From positions 186,001-250,000 of the forward strand of contig NZ_JAFIQU010000007.1 of assembly GCF_017355985.1 (NCBI RefSeq): a stretch of 64,000 bases of DNA. Reading direction: 5' to 3'. The notes beneath the pieces are model-generated. The model was not told the DNA's origin and ran no database searches. It worked only from the letters and a program-made list of their open reading frames with translations. The DNA is from Arenibaculum pallidiluteum. Lineage in GTDB: Bacteria; Pseudomonadota; Alphaproteobacteria; Azospirillales; Azospirillaceae. The translations under genes and the position numbers were made by a program. Numbering within the stretch: position 1 is the first letter of the stretch; every line of letters starts with the position of its first letter. This document shows, piece by piece, positions 24,034-32,596 of this stretch.

Positions 24034-26271
24034 TCAGTTCCGCGCCATGTTGCTGCCGTTCCAGATCCCCGATCGCTGGCGGCCGTCGGGATAGATCTGG
24101 ATTCCGGCCCCGTCCTGCCGGCCATCCTGGAACAGGCCCAGATGCTGCCCGCCATCCGCATAGACGAGTTCGCCATGACCCTGCGGACGTCCCCGGACGA
24201 AGGGGCCACGGTACCGGTCCCCGTTGGCGAAGCGCATCTCGCCCAGCCCCTCGCCCCGGCCATCCCGGACTGCGCCGGTGTAGCGATCGCCGTTGGCGAA
24301 GGTGACGATGCCGTAGCCGTTCTGCCGCTGGTTCATGAAGCTGCCCTCGTAGCGGAGCGCCTTGGCGAAGGACATCACGCCATGGCCGACGATGGCGTCC
24401 TGGCCCCATTCGCCCTCGTAGCGGTCGCCGTTCCCGTAGCGGTAGACGCCGTAGCCGTGGCGCTTTCCATTCTGCAGATCGCCCGCATACTCGTCGCCGT
24501 TCGGGAGAATCATGACGGTCCGCTGCCTTCTTGCCGCGTCCGATGCGGCCAGGGCCCGCTCGCGCGCCTCGTTCGCCCGCCTGGCGGCCTCCTGCGCCTT
24601 GCCGACCTCCTGAGCGGCACGGCCCGCCGCGCCCCGCGCGGAAGCGACGGCGTTCCGCACCTCGGGCGCCAGCCCGTCCGCGCCGTCGGCCTCCTCCGGG
24701 GCGGCAGAGGGACGCATCGCCAGCTGCTGGCCCGCGGCACTTCCGGAGCCTTCCTTCGCTGCGCCCGAAGATCCGCTCGTCCCCACGGCAGGACCCGCAG
24801 GTCCGGGAGCCGAGGCCTTGATCGCCTGCGGTTCCGGCGCCCTGGCCTCCGCCGTCTCCAGCACGCTTGCCGGAACGTAGCCCTCGGACGCGCCGAGGCG
24901 GATCCGCGCGAAGCTGGATGGCGAGGCCTGGTCCAGCACCTGTACCTGGTCTCCGGGCACGACCCTGCCGATGCCGGCCGCCCCGATCTGGGGCTGCGCG
25001 AATACCGTCTGCGCGGTCCGGACGGCATAGCTTCCCGGGCGAAGGCCCTGGGCCTGCAGCCCGTCGCCCACTGCGGCCTGCCGCCTGTCCGGCGGCCCTG
25101 CCGGCGCCGCCAGCGCGATCTCCGCCTCGACCTCCGATGCGGGGCGCAGGAAGCGGGCCGAGACGAAACCCTCCTCCGCGCCGTCCCGGACCCGCAACCA
25201 GTCGCCGCCCTTCACCCGCCCGGTGGCGGTCACCTTCCGCTTGGCGGGCAGCACGCGGATCACGGCGGCATCCGTGCCGGGCGACCGGCGGAAATTCACG
25301 TCGCTCTCGACGACCATGGCCTCGTCCAGCGCCGTCACCTCCACCGGAGGCTCCGTGCGCGGCGCGCCGGCAGGGTCGGAGGCCAAGGGCGGCGTTGCCG
25401 GCGGTGTGTGCGGTGCCACGCCGACCGCCTGTGACGGCGGGGCCGGCGGAGGGGGAGCGGCCGCGACCACGGGCGGCGCCGGCGGCGGCGTCACGGCGAC
25501 GAAGTCGCCGGTCATCTGGTCCCGGAACCACGGGCGCTGCGCATTGCCCGTGCGCGCCGCGACGGTGCGTTCCACGGCATCGAGCGCCTTGCGCAGCTCG
25601 ATCCCGGGCCTGACGATCTCGCGGGCCAGGGCTTCGGCATAGGGCCCCGGCCCCGCGCCGCCGGGCTGGCCGGCTGTGGAGGGGCCGGCTGCGACGCCGG
25701 GCTGGTGGCTGTAGGCCACCAGGAGGCCCGGCATGGACGGGGGCGTCTCGGCGGCGGGCTTCACTGCCGCTCCCGCGCCCAGCGCCGCGGCCAGCTTCTC
25801 CGCGGGCGGGTTCGGGATGACGGAGTCCACGATCACGATGGCGCGGTGCGAGGCGTCCTGGACGAGGCGCAGCATGCGCTCCAGCTCCACCATTCCGAAC
25901 AGGGCGTCGAAATCGGTGGCGATGTCAGCATCCACGGGGACGAGGAAACTGTTGCTGCCGATCGCGACCGTGTAGCCCGTGAAGTAGACGAGCCCGACAT
26001 CCGCGGCCGCCAGGCGGTTCTGGAACCCCTGCAGGGTCGAGGACAGCTCCCGGAAGCCGAGGTTGCGGGCCACGGTGACGCCGAACCCCGAGGCGGTCAG
26101 AGCCGCCGCCACGGCCGCGCCGTTGGCCTCGGCCGCGGCCGCCGGGGCACCGGCATAGGTGGAATTGGCCACGACGAGGGCGGCGCGCCGCTCGGCGGCC
26201 TGCGCCCCCGGGACGAGACAGCAGAGCAGGATCACCGCGAAGCACGCGCCAGGAAGCCGTCCCCGTTCCAT
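24034..26271 (-). CDS. Caspase-fold (catalytically degenerate), SH3-like and MORN-repeat protein of the T6SS cluster
   Basis: The 745-residue protein starts with a signal peptide (1-26). Residues 28-240 follow the caspase/metacaspase p20 pattern (RRAALVVANSTYAGAP, SGFGVTVARNLGF, NSFLVPVDADI). The catalytic sites are altered: the usual YAGHG is FTGYT with Y100 in place of His, and DACRDNP is DSVIPNP with V151 in place of Cys. Two SH3-like segments follow (about 320-382 and 405-475), then an Ala-rich coiled stretch, and about six MORN repeats (590-740, YxGxxxxGxxxGxGxxxxxxG). It lies 30 bases behind the T6SS PP2C gene. A periplasmic scaffold role in T6SS signalling is inference. Confidence 0.78.
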   Translation of the reverse strand: MERGRLPGACFAVILLCCLVPGAQAAERRAALVVANSTYAGAPAAAAEANGAAVAAALTASGFGVTVARNLGFRELSSTLQGFQNRLAAADVGLVYFTGYTVAIGSNSFLVPVDADIATDFDALFGMVELERMLRLVQDASHRAIVIVDSVIPNPPAEKLAAALGAGAAVKPAAETPPSMPGLLVAYSHQPGVAAGPSTAGQPGGAGPGPYAEALAREIVRPGIELRKALDAVERTVAARTGNAQRPWFRDQMTGDFVAVTPPPAPPVVAAAPPPPAPPSQAVGVAPHTPPATPPLASDPAGAPRTEPPVEVTALDEAMVVESDVNFRRSPGTDAAVIRVLPAKRKVTATGRVKGGDWLRVRDGAEEGFVSARFLRPASEVEAEIALAAPAGPPDRRQAAVGDGLQAQGLRPGSYAVRTAQTVFAQPQIGAAGIGRVVPGDQVQVLDQASPSSFARIRLGASEGYVPASVLETAEARAPEPQAIKASAPGPAGPAVGTSGSSGAAKEGSGSAAGQQLAMRPSAAPEEADGADGLAPEVRNAVASARGAAGRAAQEVGKAQEAARRANEARERALAASDAARRQRTVMILPNGDEYAGDLQNGKRHGYGVYRYGNGDRYEGEWGQDAIVGHGVMSFAKALRYEGSFMNQRQNGYGIVTFANGDRYTGAVRDGRGEGLGEMRFANGDRYRGPFVRGRPQGHGELVYADGGQHLGLFQDGRQDGAGIQIYPDGRQRSGIWNGSNMARN

Positions 26272-26301
26272 GCTCGATCCCCGTCCTTCCTCGGCCCGTC
26301 C

Positions 26302-27075
26302 TCAGGTCCGGCGTGCCACAGGTTCGCAGCCGACGATCACGAGCGTGACGTTGTCGCGGGCCCCCTGCGCGAGGGCCAGCGCGAGCAGGCGCTCCGCCGC
26401 GCTCCCCGGATCGCAGCCGGCCAGCACCTCCTGCAGCGCCGTATCACCCACCGCCCGCGTCAGCCCGTCGCTGCACAGAAGGAAGACGTCGCCGCCCTCG
26501 ATCTCGCCCGCGACGGCGTCCAGCTCGAGCTGCGGCAGGGCACCGACCGCCCGGGTGATCACGTTGGCATGGGCATGGTTCTCGGCCTGGCGCGGGTCGA
26601 GCTCGCCGCGATCGACCAGCTCCTGGACGCGGCTGTGATCCCGCGTGACCTGGGCGAGCTGCCCGGCGCGCAGAAGGTAGAGCCGGCTGTCGCCGGCCCA
26701 GGCGCATTCGAAGCGCCGGCCGTCCACGACCAGCACCACGACGGTGCTGCCGACGATCGGAAGGCTCCGCGCCGCCGCATAGTCCTGGAGCTCGGCGTTG
26801 CACGCCTCCAGCGCGCGGCGGATCCCGGCCAGCGTCGCGGATCCCGCCTCGGCGTCCAGCGCGGCCTCGACCGCGGCGACGACCCTGCGGCTGGCCACGT
26901 CGCCGGCGTCGTGCCCGCCCATCCCGTCCGCGACCGCCCACAGGCCGACATCGCCGCGGTCGAGCCAGGCGTCCTCGTTGACCCGCCGCACGGTGCCGGG
27001 GTGGCTGGCGGCCGCGGTCCGGAACCAGAAGACCCGGGTCGGGCTGCGATCGTCGAGAAGGCCAAGATCGCTCAT
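26302..27075 (-). CDS. pppA: PP2C-type Ser/Thr phosphatase of the T6SS
   Basis: This 257-residue protein is a stand-alone PP2C phosphatase. Metal-binding motifs are intact: RVNEDAW, VADGMGGHDAGD, FLLCSDGLTR and GARDNVTLV. Such PppA enzymes reverse phosphorylation by the PpkA kinase on FHA-domain proteins of the T6SS. It starts at ATG 27075, 11 bases after the kinase stop codon. It is closely similar to the PP2C domain fused to TagF at the other end of the cluster, so the domain was duplicated. Confidence 0.88.
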   Translation of the reverse strand: MSDLGLLDDRSPTRVFWFRTAAASHPGTVRRVNEDAWLDRGDVGLWAVADGMGGHDAGDVASRRVVAAVEAALDAEAGSATLAGIRRALEACNAELQDYAAARSLPIVGSTVVVLVVDGRRFECAWAGDSRLYLLRAGQLAQVTRDHSRVQELVDRGELDPRQAENHAHANVITRAVGALPQLELDAVAGEIEGGDVFLLCSDGLTRAVGDTALQEVLAGCDPGSAAERLLALALAQGARDNVTLVIVGCEPVARRT

Positions 27076-27086
27076 GCCGCTCTCCG

Positions 27087-28928
27087 TCAGCAGGTTCGGA
27101 ACGGACGGTTGTAGTCGCGCCATCCGGCCTCGCCTTCGGTCCGCATGCGCAGATGCACCATCGAGGCGAAGTCCGGGGAGAAGCCGCCGAACTCGGTGAC
27201 GGTGCGGCGCCCGCGGGGGCCCATGGCATGGACCGCCAGGCGGCCTTCGGCGAACTCGTAGCGCTCGACGGCGAAGACCTGCTGCTCCCCGCCCGGCAGG
27301 GCGAAGGACCAGCGGTCCGGTCGCGCGTCGAGGCGGAAAGGCGCCCCGCACCACGAGCGGAAGACGGCCGCGGGCACGCGTTCCACGCCCCTGGGCACCG
27401 GTGCGGCCGCCGGCAGCGCCGGGGGCACCGGAACCGACAGCGATGGAGGGAGGGCTGTCGCCCCCTGCGCCGTCCCCTGCGGCGCCGGCGGTGGCGGAGG
27501 AAGCGCCGCCTCCTGGGTCCTGCGCGCCTCCGGCTGGGTGGGCCGGGGCGCGGGCGGCGGCGCGGCGCCCTGGACGCTGGCCGCGCCGCCGGTGGGGGCG
27601 CCGGTTGGGACGCCGGTTGGGGCGCCCACCGGGGCGGAGCCGGGAGTGGGGGCGGCAGCCCGGGGCGCCGGCGTCGGCGGGCTCCGCGGGGGCTGCGCCG
27701 GGACCTCGGCTGCCTGCGGCGGGCCTGGGCGCTGCGGCACGGGCTGCGCCCCGGACTGCGCCCCGGACTGCGCCATGGGCTGCTCCGCCGCGTCGTCCGC
27801 GGGGCTGCCCCCCGTCAGGGTCCAGACCGCCAATGCCGCGGCGGCGGCCAGGCCGAGGAAGCCGGCGCCAACGCTGATCGCCCGCGCGGCGCTGCGCTTC
27901 CGCGGGGCCCCGAGCGCCAGGCCCTCGATCAGGGCATCGACCGTCGCCAAGCGCCGGTCGGCGTCGAAATCGAGGGCGCGCTCCAGCGCGTGCCACTGGT
28001 CCGAGCGCAGGGATTTGATGCGTGCGGGCCGCATGCCAGCGTCGCGGGCATGTGTCGCCGGCATGCGCCCGAAGGGATGGCGGCCCGCCAGCAGCTCGTA
28101 GGTGATGCAGGCGAGCGCGTAGACGTCGTCGCGGGGTTGCGTGGGTTGGAGCTCCAGCATCTCCGGGCTGGCATAGGCCGGGGTCATCGCCCCCAGGCTG
28201 CGGACGTCGAAGGCCGTCGCATCCTCCTCGGCCTGCATGTTGTGCTTGATCACCCGCGCCAGACCGAAATCGATCACCTTCACCTTTCCGGCATCGGTGA
28301 TGAAGATGTTGCCGGGCTTGAGGTCGGAGTGGACGATGCCGTTGGCGTGGGCGAAGGACAGCGCCGCGCCGACCGCGTTCACGATGCGCCCGGCCTCCGC
28401 CTGGGGCATCTGCCGGAAGTTCGGAGCGCGGATGATCTTGTCCAGCGAGCGGCCGGTCAGGTACTCCATGGTGATGAAGAAGCGCTCGCCGTCCCGGTCG
28501 AAGTCGTAGACCTTGATGATGTTAGGATGGGACAGGTCCTGCGCCTTGCGCGCCTCGCGCTGTAGGGCAATGGCGCTGCTCGGATGCTCCTTCAGGTTCT
28601 CCTTCAGGATCTTGATCGCGACATAAGGGTTCCGGTCCGAGGCCTCCTTCTTGCGCAGGTCCACGGCCATGAACACCTTGCCCATGCCGCCGCTGCCCAG
28701 CAGGCTCTCGATCACGAACCGGTCCTTCAGCGTGTCCCCGATCCGGATCGTGTCGTCGTCCCCGGCCCCCGCCCCGGACTGCGCGGTCCGCCCGCCCGCG
28801 ACGCCGGGACCGGCCGCGTTCGGGAGGTCTGGCGCGGCGTCGTCCCGGCTGGAGTGCGGAAAGAATACGGTGCCCTCGTCGTCAGGGTCCGGGCGCCGAC
28901 CATTACCCAGGGCAGACTTCCCGACCAC
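27087..28928 (-). CDS. ppkA: Transmembrane Ser/Thr kinase of the T6SS
   Basis: The 613-residue protein has a cytoplasmic Hanks-type kinase domain (about 65-330): glycine loop GSGGMGKV (78-85), lysine K106 in VAIKIL, catalytic loop HSDLKPGN (H200-S-D202, so a non-RD kinase), and DFG at 220-222. A single membrane helix at about 346-368 follows, then a long Pro/Ala/Gly-rich periplasmic linker with VPTGAPTG-like repeats, and a C-terminal domain of about 100 residues with two cysteines. The start is GTG at 28928. In known systems PpkA phosphorylates an FHA protein to fire the T6SS; tagH in this cluster is the obvious substrate. Confidence 0.88.
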   Translation of the reverse strand: MVGKSALGNGRRPDPDDEGTVFFPHSSRDDAAPDLPNAAGPGVAGGRTAQSGAGAGDDDTIRIGDTLKDRFVIESLLGSGGMGKVFMAVDLRKKEASDRNPYVAIKILKENLKEHPSSAIALQREARKAQDLSHPNIIKVYDFDRDGERFFITMEYLTGRSLDKIIRAPNFRQMPQAEAGRIVNAVGAALSFAHANGIVHSDLKPGNIFITDAGKVKVIDFGLARVIKHNMQAEEDATAFDVRSLGAMTPAYASPEMLELQPTQPRDDVYALACITYELLAGRHPFGRMPATHARDAGMRPARIKSLRSDQWHALERALDFDADRRLATVDALIEGLALGAPRKRSAARAISVGAGFLGLAAAAALAVWTLTGGSPADDAAEQPMAQSGAQSGAQPVPQRPGPPQAAEVPAQPPRSPPTPAPRAAAPTPGSAPVGAPTGVPTGAPTGGAASVQGAAPPPAPRPTQPEARRTQEAALPPPPPAPQGTAQGATALPPSLSVPVPPALPAAAPVPRGVERVPAAVFRSWCGAPFRLDARPDRWSFALPGGEQQVFAVERYEFAEGRLAVHAMGPRGRRTVTEFGGFSPDFASMVHLRMRTEGEAGWRDYNRPFRTC

Positions 28929-29058
28929 TGCAGATCCTCCCGCTGGACGGAGCGTTCACGCCGATGCGCTGCCCGGTTCTTTAGTCTTTACTTGATGTTA
29001 ACCATGATTCTGCGCCGGACGATATACGATTCTTGACGAGACCGGCTGTGCGGCCGGG

Positions 29059-30204
29059 TCATTCGAGCGGTCTTTCGGCGAGGGCGCCGTTGATCCCGGC
29101 CGTGATCAGGAGCGCACGCCGGGTCCCCTCGTCCGGCACCAGCTCGGCAAGCAAGTCGGGGAAGGGCATGCGGGCACGCCGGACCAGCTCGTCGAGCGTG
29201 TATGAGATCGGCGAGTGGGGTTCGGCCTGCCGGAAATAGCGCGCGACCTGGTCGAGCGCCTGGAGCGCCTCCTCGCGCGATGCGAAGCCGCCGGGGCCTG
29301 CCCGCCTCCGCTCCGCCGCGGCGGGCCGGGCGGCCCCGCCGGGATCGCCGGCCCCATCAGGATCGCCGGCATCGCCAGGATCGCCGGGCGCGTCGTCCGC
29401 CTCCGCCGCGGCAAGCGCCGGCCCGCCGAGGCCCAGGACCGCGGCGCGCATGGCCGAGAGCAGGTCGCGGACGGCGGAGGCGGGCGGCGCATCGTCCCGC
29501 GCCCGCTGGTCCAGCGCGGCATGCAGGCGGCCGAAGGCGTCGGCACAGCGGTCGAGCGCCGCCAGGAGCGAGGCGAAGAACGCATCGGGCGTCGCGCGGG
29601 CGCTGGCCTGCAGCGCCTCCGGCGCCGGGACGCCGGCATCGATCCGCCTCTGCCGCCGCTCGGGATCCGCGATGGAGGACAGAGCGGCCGACTGCTCCAC
29701 CTGCCAGTAGGCGAAGGAGGTCCCGTCTCGGCCACGCGTCACCCGCACCCGGCGCAGCGGCGCGAGCAGCGTTCCCTCGCCGCCGATGCCGTTGAGCCCC
29801 GCGATGGGCGCCAGCGTCGTGCGCAAACCCTCCTCGTCCGGCGCCGGATACAGCGCGGGCCAGTAGGTCTCCACCAGTCCGGCCAGGAGCTCGAACCCCT
29901 CGCCCAGCCCGTCGATCCCGCGCGCGCGCAGCAGGGCCTCCGCCAGCCAGCAGCCGATCTCCAGGTCCTTGCTCAGCGACAGCGCCTCGGGGGCCAGCAC
30001 CAGGATCTGCGACCATTCCGGCAGAAGCTTGTCCGTCTCCCCGTCGGTCTCCTGCCGTCGCTCGGCGGCGCGCGCCGCCATGCGCAGATCCTTGAGGCGT
30101 CCGTAGAGCGCCGTGGGTGCGTAGTCGAGCCGGAGATCCGGGCCGCAGCTCCGCTCCCCCGCGGCCGGTGCCAAAAGAACGGAGAGATCGATCGAGCTGT
30201 CCAT
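29059..30204 (-). CDS. tssA: T6SS protein TssA (ImpA family)
   Basis: TssA organises baseplate and tail sheath assembly. The 381-residue protein has the ImpA_N domain (about 10-150, with CGPDLRLDYAP and EWSQILVLAPEALSLSKDLE). The family segment LVETYWPALYPAPDEEG follows. A variable Asp/Gly/Pro linker (GDPGDAGDPDG-like) and a conserved C-terminal part (HSPISYTLDELVRRARMPFPDLLAELVPDE) close it. ATG at 30204 is the canonical start. The ppkA gene lies 130 bp downstream on the same strand. Its promoter must be in the 269-bp divergent gap with vgrG. Confidence 0.92.
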   Translation of the reverse strand: MDSSIDLSVLLAPAAGERSCGPDLRLDYAPTALYGRLKDLRMAARAAERRQETDGETDKLLPEWSQILVLAPEALSLSKDLEIGCWLAEALLRARGIDGLGEGFELLAGLVETYWPALYPAPDEEGLRTTLAPIAGLNGIGGEGTLLAPLRRVRVTRGRDGTSFAYWQVEQSAALSSIADPERRQRRIDAGVPAPEALQASARATPDAFFASLLAALDRCADAFGRLHAALDQRARDDAPPASAVRDLLSAMRAAVLGLGGPALAAAEADDAPGDPGDAGDPDGAGDPGGAARPAAAERRRAGPGGFASREEALQALDQVARYFRQAEPHSPISYTLDELVRRARMPFPDLLAELVPDEGTRRALLITAGINGALAERPLE

Positions 30205-30289
30205 GCGCCACGGTCCGGCGAGGAGGAGACGGCAAGGCCGATCCGGCGAGCATGGACCTGTCATGGGGCCGGGGCCATACTCTCTTATG

Positions 30290-30306
30290 TCAGGAGAACT
30301 CCCTGA
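30290..30306. promoter_or_regulatory. Inverted repeat between tssA and vgrG
   Basis: TCAGGAG (30290-30296) and CTCCCTGA (30299-30306) form a near-palindrome in the divergent promoter region of the two T6SS blocks. It is a candidate operator or small hairpin; no regulator is assigned. Confidence 0.3.
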
Positions 30307-30473
30307 ATAATTGGAAGATGCCGCGCCTTACGGAGTAATTCCCGGGTCCTTGCCCTTCCATTTCACCGCTTTGCGCCCGGGAAGCCGATGCTTCACGCTC
30401 ACACGGGGGAGAGGAGCCCGGACTGGGCGGGAAGGACCCGGCAGCAAGGCAGAACCAGCGGGAGGGAAGGGAC

Positions 30474-32387
30474 ATGGACCGGACGGGGGCCATCGCGGCG
30501 GCATCGGAGAGGCGCCTGCTGAAGGTCGAGAGTGCGCTCGGAAAGGGGGCCATGCTGCTGACCGGGTTCGAGGGCGAGGAGGCGATCTCCCAGCTCTTCC
30601 GCTTCACACTGGACGTGGTCAGCCCGCGCGGGACGGTCGGCGCGGAGGACCTGATCGGCACGCCGATCTCCTGGACCGTGGCTCAGGATGAAGGGGCGCC
30701 GCGGAACTTCCACGGCATCGTCCGCGGCTTCTCCCTGGGCGCGCCGCTGGAAGACGGGATGCGCGCCTACCGCCTGGAGGTCGTGCCCTGGGCCTGGTTC
30801 CTGACCCAGACGACGGACTGCCGCATCTTCCAGCGGATGTCGGCGCGCGACGTGATCCAGGCCGTGCTCGAGGAGAACCGGACGCCCTGGGTGCATTTCG
30901 ACCTCTCGCACCTGTCGGGCGCGGCAGCCGAGCGGGAATACTGCGTGCAGTACGGCGAAAGCGACTGGGATTTCGTGTCGCGCCTGGCCGAGGACGAGGG
31001 CGTCTTCTACCATTTCCGCCACGAGGCCGGACGGCACGTCCTCGTCATGGCCGATGCGACCTCGGCCTATTTCGACCTGGCGGAGCCGACGGTCGAGCTC
31101 GATGGCCCGGGCCAGTCGGGCGGGATCGCCGACTGGGCCCGGAGCTTCGGGTTCCGGCCTTCGCGCTGGGTTCAGCAGGACTACAACTTCGAGACGCCCC
31201 GGACCGATCTGATCGCGGAATCTCAGGCGCGCCTTCCGGAGACCGGCGGCGGCGCCCGGGAGATCTTCGAGTATCCCGGCGGCCACGCCGACCGCGCCGC
31301 CGGCGAGGAGCGCGCGCGCATCCGGACCGAGGAGATCGAGGCCGGCTTCGCCACCGCGGTGGGCACGGGCGGATGCCGCCACATGGCGCCCTGCGGCCGC
31401 TTCGCGCTGGGCCATCACCCTGCACCCGAGGAGAACGGCCTGAAATACGTGGTCACGCAGGTCGCCCACATGGCCGCGGACCACAAGCTTCGCTCGGTCG
31501 CCGGAGGGCCGCCGCGCTATTCGAACAGCTTCGCCTGCATCCCCGCCGCGGGGCTGTTCCGGCCGCCGCGGCATACCCCTCGCCCCGTGATGCGCGGCCC
31601 GCAGACCGCCATGGTGGTCGGAGCCGCCGGCGAGGAGATCGACTGCGACCACCACGGCAGGGTGCGGGTCCAGTTCCACTGGGACCGCCGCGGCCGGAAC
31701 GACGAGAACAGCTCGTGCTGGATCCGCGTCGCCCAGCCTTCGGCGGGCAGGGGCTGGGGCCACCAGTTCATCCCGCGCATCGGCACCGAGGTGGTGGTCG
31801 ACTTCCTGGACGGCGATCCGGACCGGCCGCTGATCACGGGCACGGTCTACAACGCCGACGAGACGCCGCCGTTTCCGGTTCCCGACGAGAAGACCCGAAG
31901 CGGCATCAGGACCCGCAGCACCAAGGGCGGCGGCACGGAAGATTTCAACGAACTGCGCTTCGAGGACCGGATGGGCGAGGAGGAGGTTTATTTCCACGCC
32001 CAGAAGGACTTCCGCCGCCTCGTCGAGAACGACGATTCCCTGGAGGTCGGCCGCGACCGGACGGTCGTGATCGAGCGCGACCTCACCGAGACGCTGAAGA
32101 CGGGGAACCGGAGGGTCGAGATCGAGATGGGGAACGACGCGCTCACCATCGCCACGGGGAACCGGACCACGAAGCTCGACCTCGGCAAGGACTCCTGCGA
32201 GGCCATGCAGTCCATCGAGCTCCGGGTGGGGCAGAGCTCCATCACCATCGACCAGACCGGCGTGACGATCAAAGGCATGGTCATCAAGGTCGAGGGGACG
32301 GCCATGGCCGAGATGAAGGCTCCCATGACCCAGGTGAAGGGCGATGCCATGCTCACCGTCCGGGGCGGGCTCGTGATGATCAATTGA
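30474..32387 (+). CDS. tssI: T6SS spike protein VgrG (TssI)
   Basis: The 637-residue VgrG has the gp27-like N-terminal half (FRFTLDVVSPRGT, YCVQYGESDWDFVSRLAEDEG) and the gp5-like OB fold (DHHGRVRVQFHWDRRGRND, SSCWIRVAQPSAGRGWGHQF, PRIGTEVVVDFLDGDPDRPL). A beta-helical needle follows (VEIEMGNDALTIATGN, SSITIDQTGVTIKG). It ends without an extra effector domain, so cargo must be loaded otherwise, for example through PAAR or adaptors. ATG at 30474 follows a GGGAAGGG ribosome site. The product forms the trimeric tip with Hcp and PAAR. Confidence 0.95.
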   Translation: MDRTGAIAAASERRLLKVESALGKGAMLLTGFEGEEAISQLFRFTLDVVSPRGTVGAEDLIGTPISWTVAQDEGAPRNFHGIVRGFSLGAPLEDGMRAYRLEVVPWAWFLTQTTDCRIFQRMSARDVIQAVLEENRTPWVHFDLSHLSGAAAEREYCVQYGESDWDFVSRLAEDEGVFYHFRHEAGRHVLVMADATSAYFDLAEPTVELDGPGQSGGIADWARSFGFRPSRWVQQDYNFETPRTDLIAESQARLPETGGGAREIFEYPGGHADRAAGEERARIRTEEIEAGFATAVGTGGCRHMAPCGRFALGHHPAPEENGLKYVVTQVAHMAADHKLRSVAGGPPRYSNSFACIPAAGLFRPPRHTPRPVMRGPQTAMVVGAAGEEIDCDHHGRVRVQFHWDRRGRNDENSSCWIRVAQPSAGRGWGHQFIPRIGTEVVVDFLDGDPDRPLITGTVYNADETPPFPVPDEKTRSGIRTRSTKGGGTEDFNELRFEDRMGEEEVYFHAQKDFRRLVENDDSLEVGRDRTVVIERDLTETLKTGNRRVEIEMGNDALTIATGNRTTKLDLGKDSCEAMQSIELRVGQSSITIDQTGVTIKGMVIKVEGTAMAEMKAPMTQVKGDAMLTVRGGLVMIN

Positions 32388-32596
32388 ATCCCGGCGGCAG
32401 TCAGGCGGCGGGCCGCGCGCACCTCCTTTTATCAAAACGATTCCGGTCACAGTCGCGGTGAAATCACAAGGGAGTTAACCCTGCCGATCATGAGCAATCG
32501 AGCCGTTGCGTGCTGCGTGGAAACGGTGTGAGCATTCGCAAAGCGCTTACAGAGCGAAAGTAAATTCGCCGCGGCGCACATGGGAGGCTTTGCGCC
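32388..32596 (+). other. Intergenic leader of tssH
   Basis: These 209 bases between vgrG and tssH contain an AT-richer stretch (about 32425-32490) and a small AGGG...CCCT hairpin near 32469. A promoter is plausible, but I cannot assign clear -35/-10 or -24/-12 elements. Confidence 0.35.
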
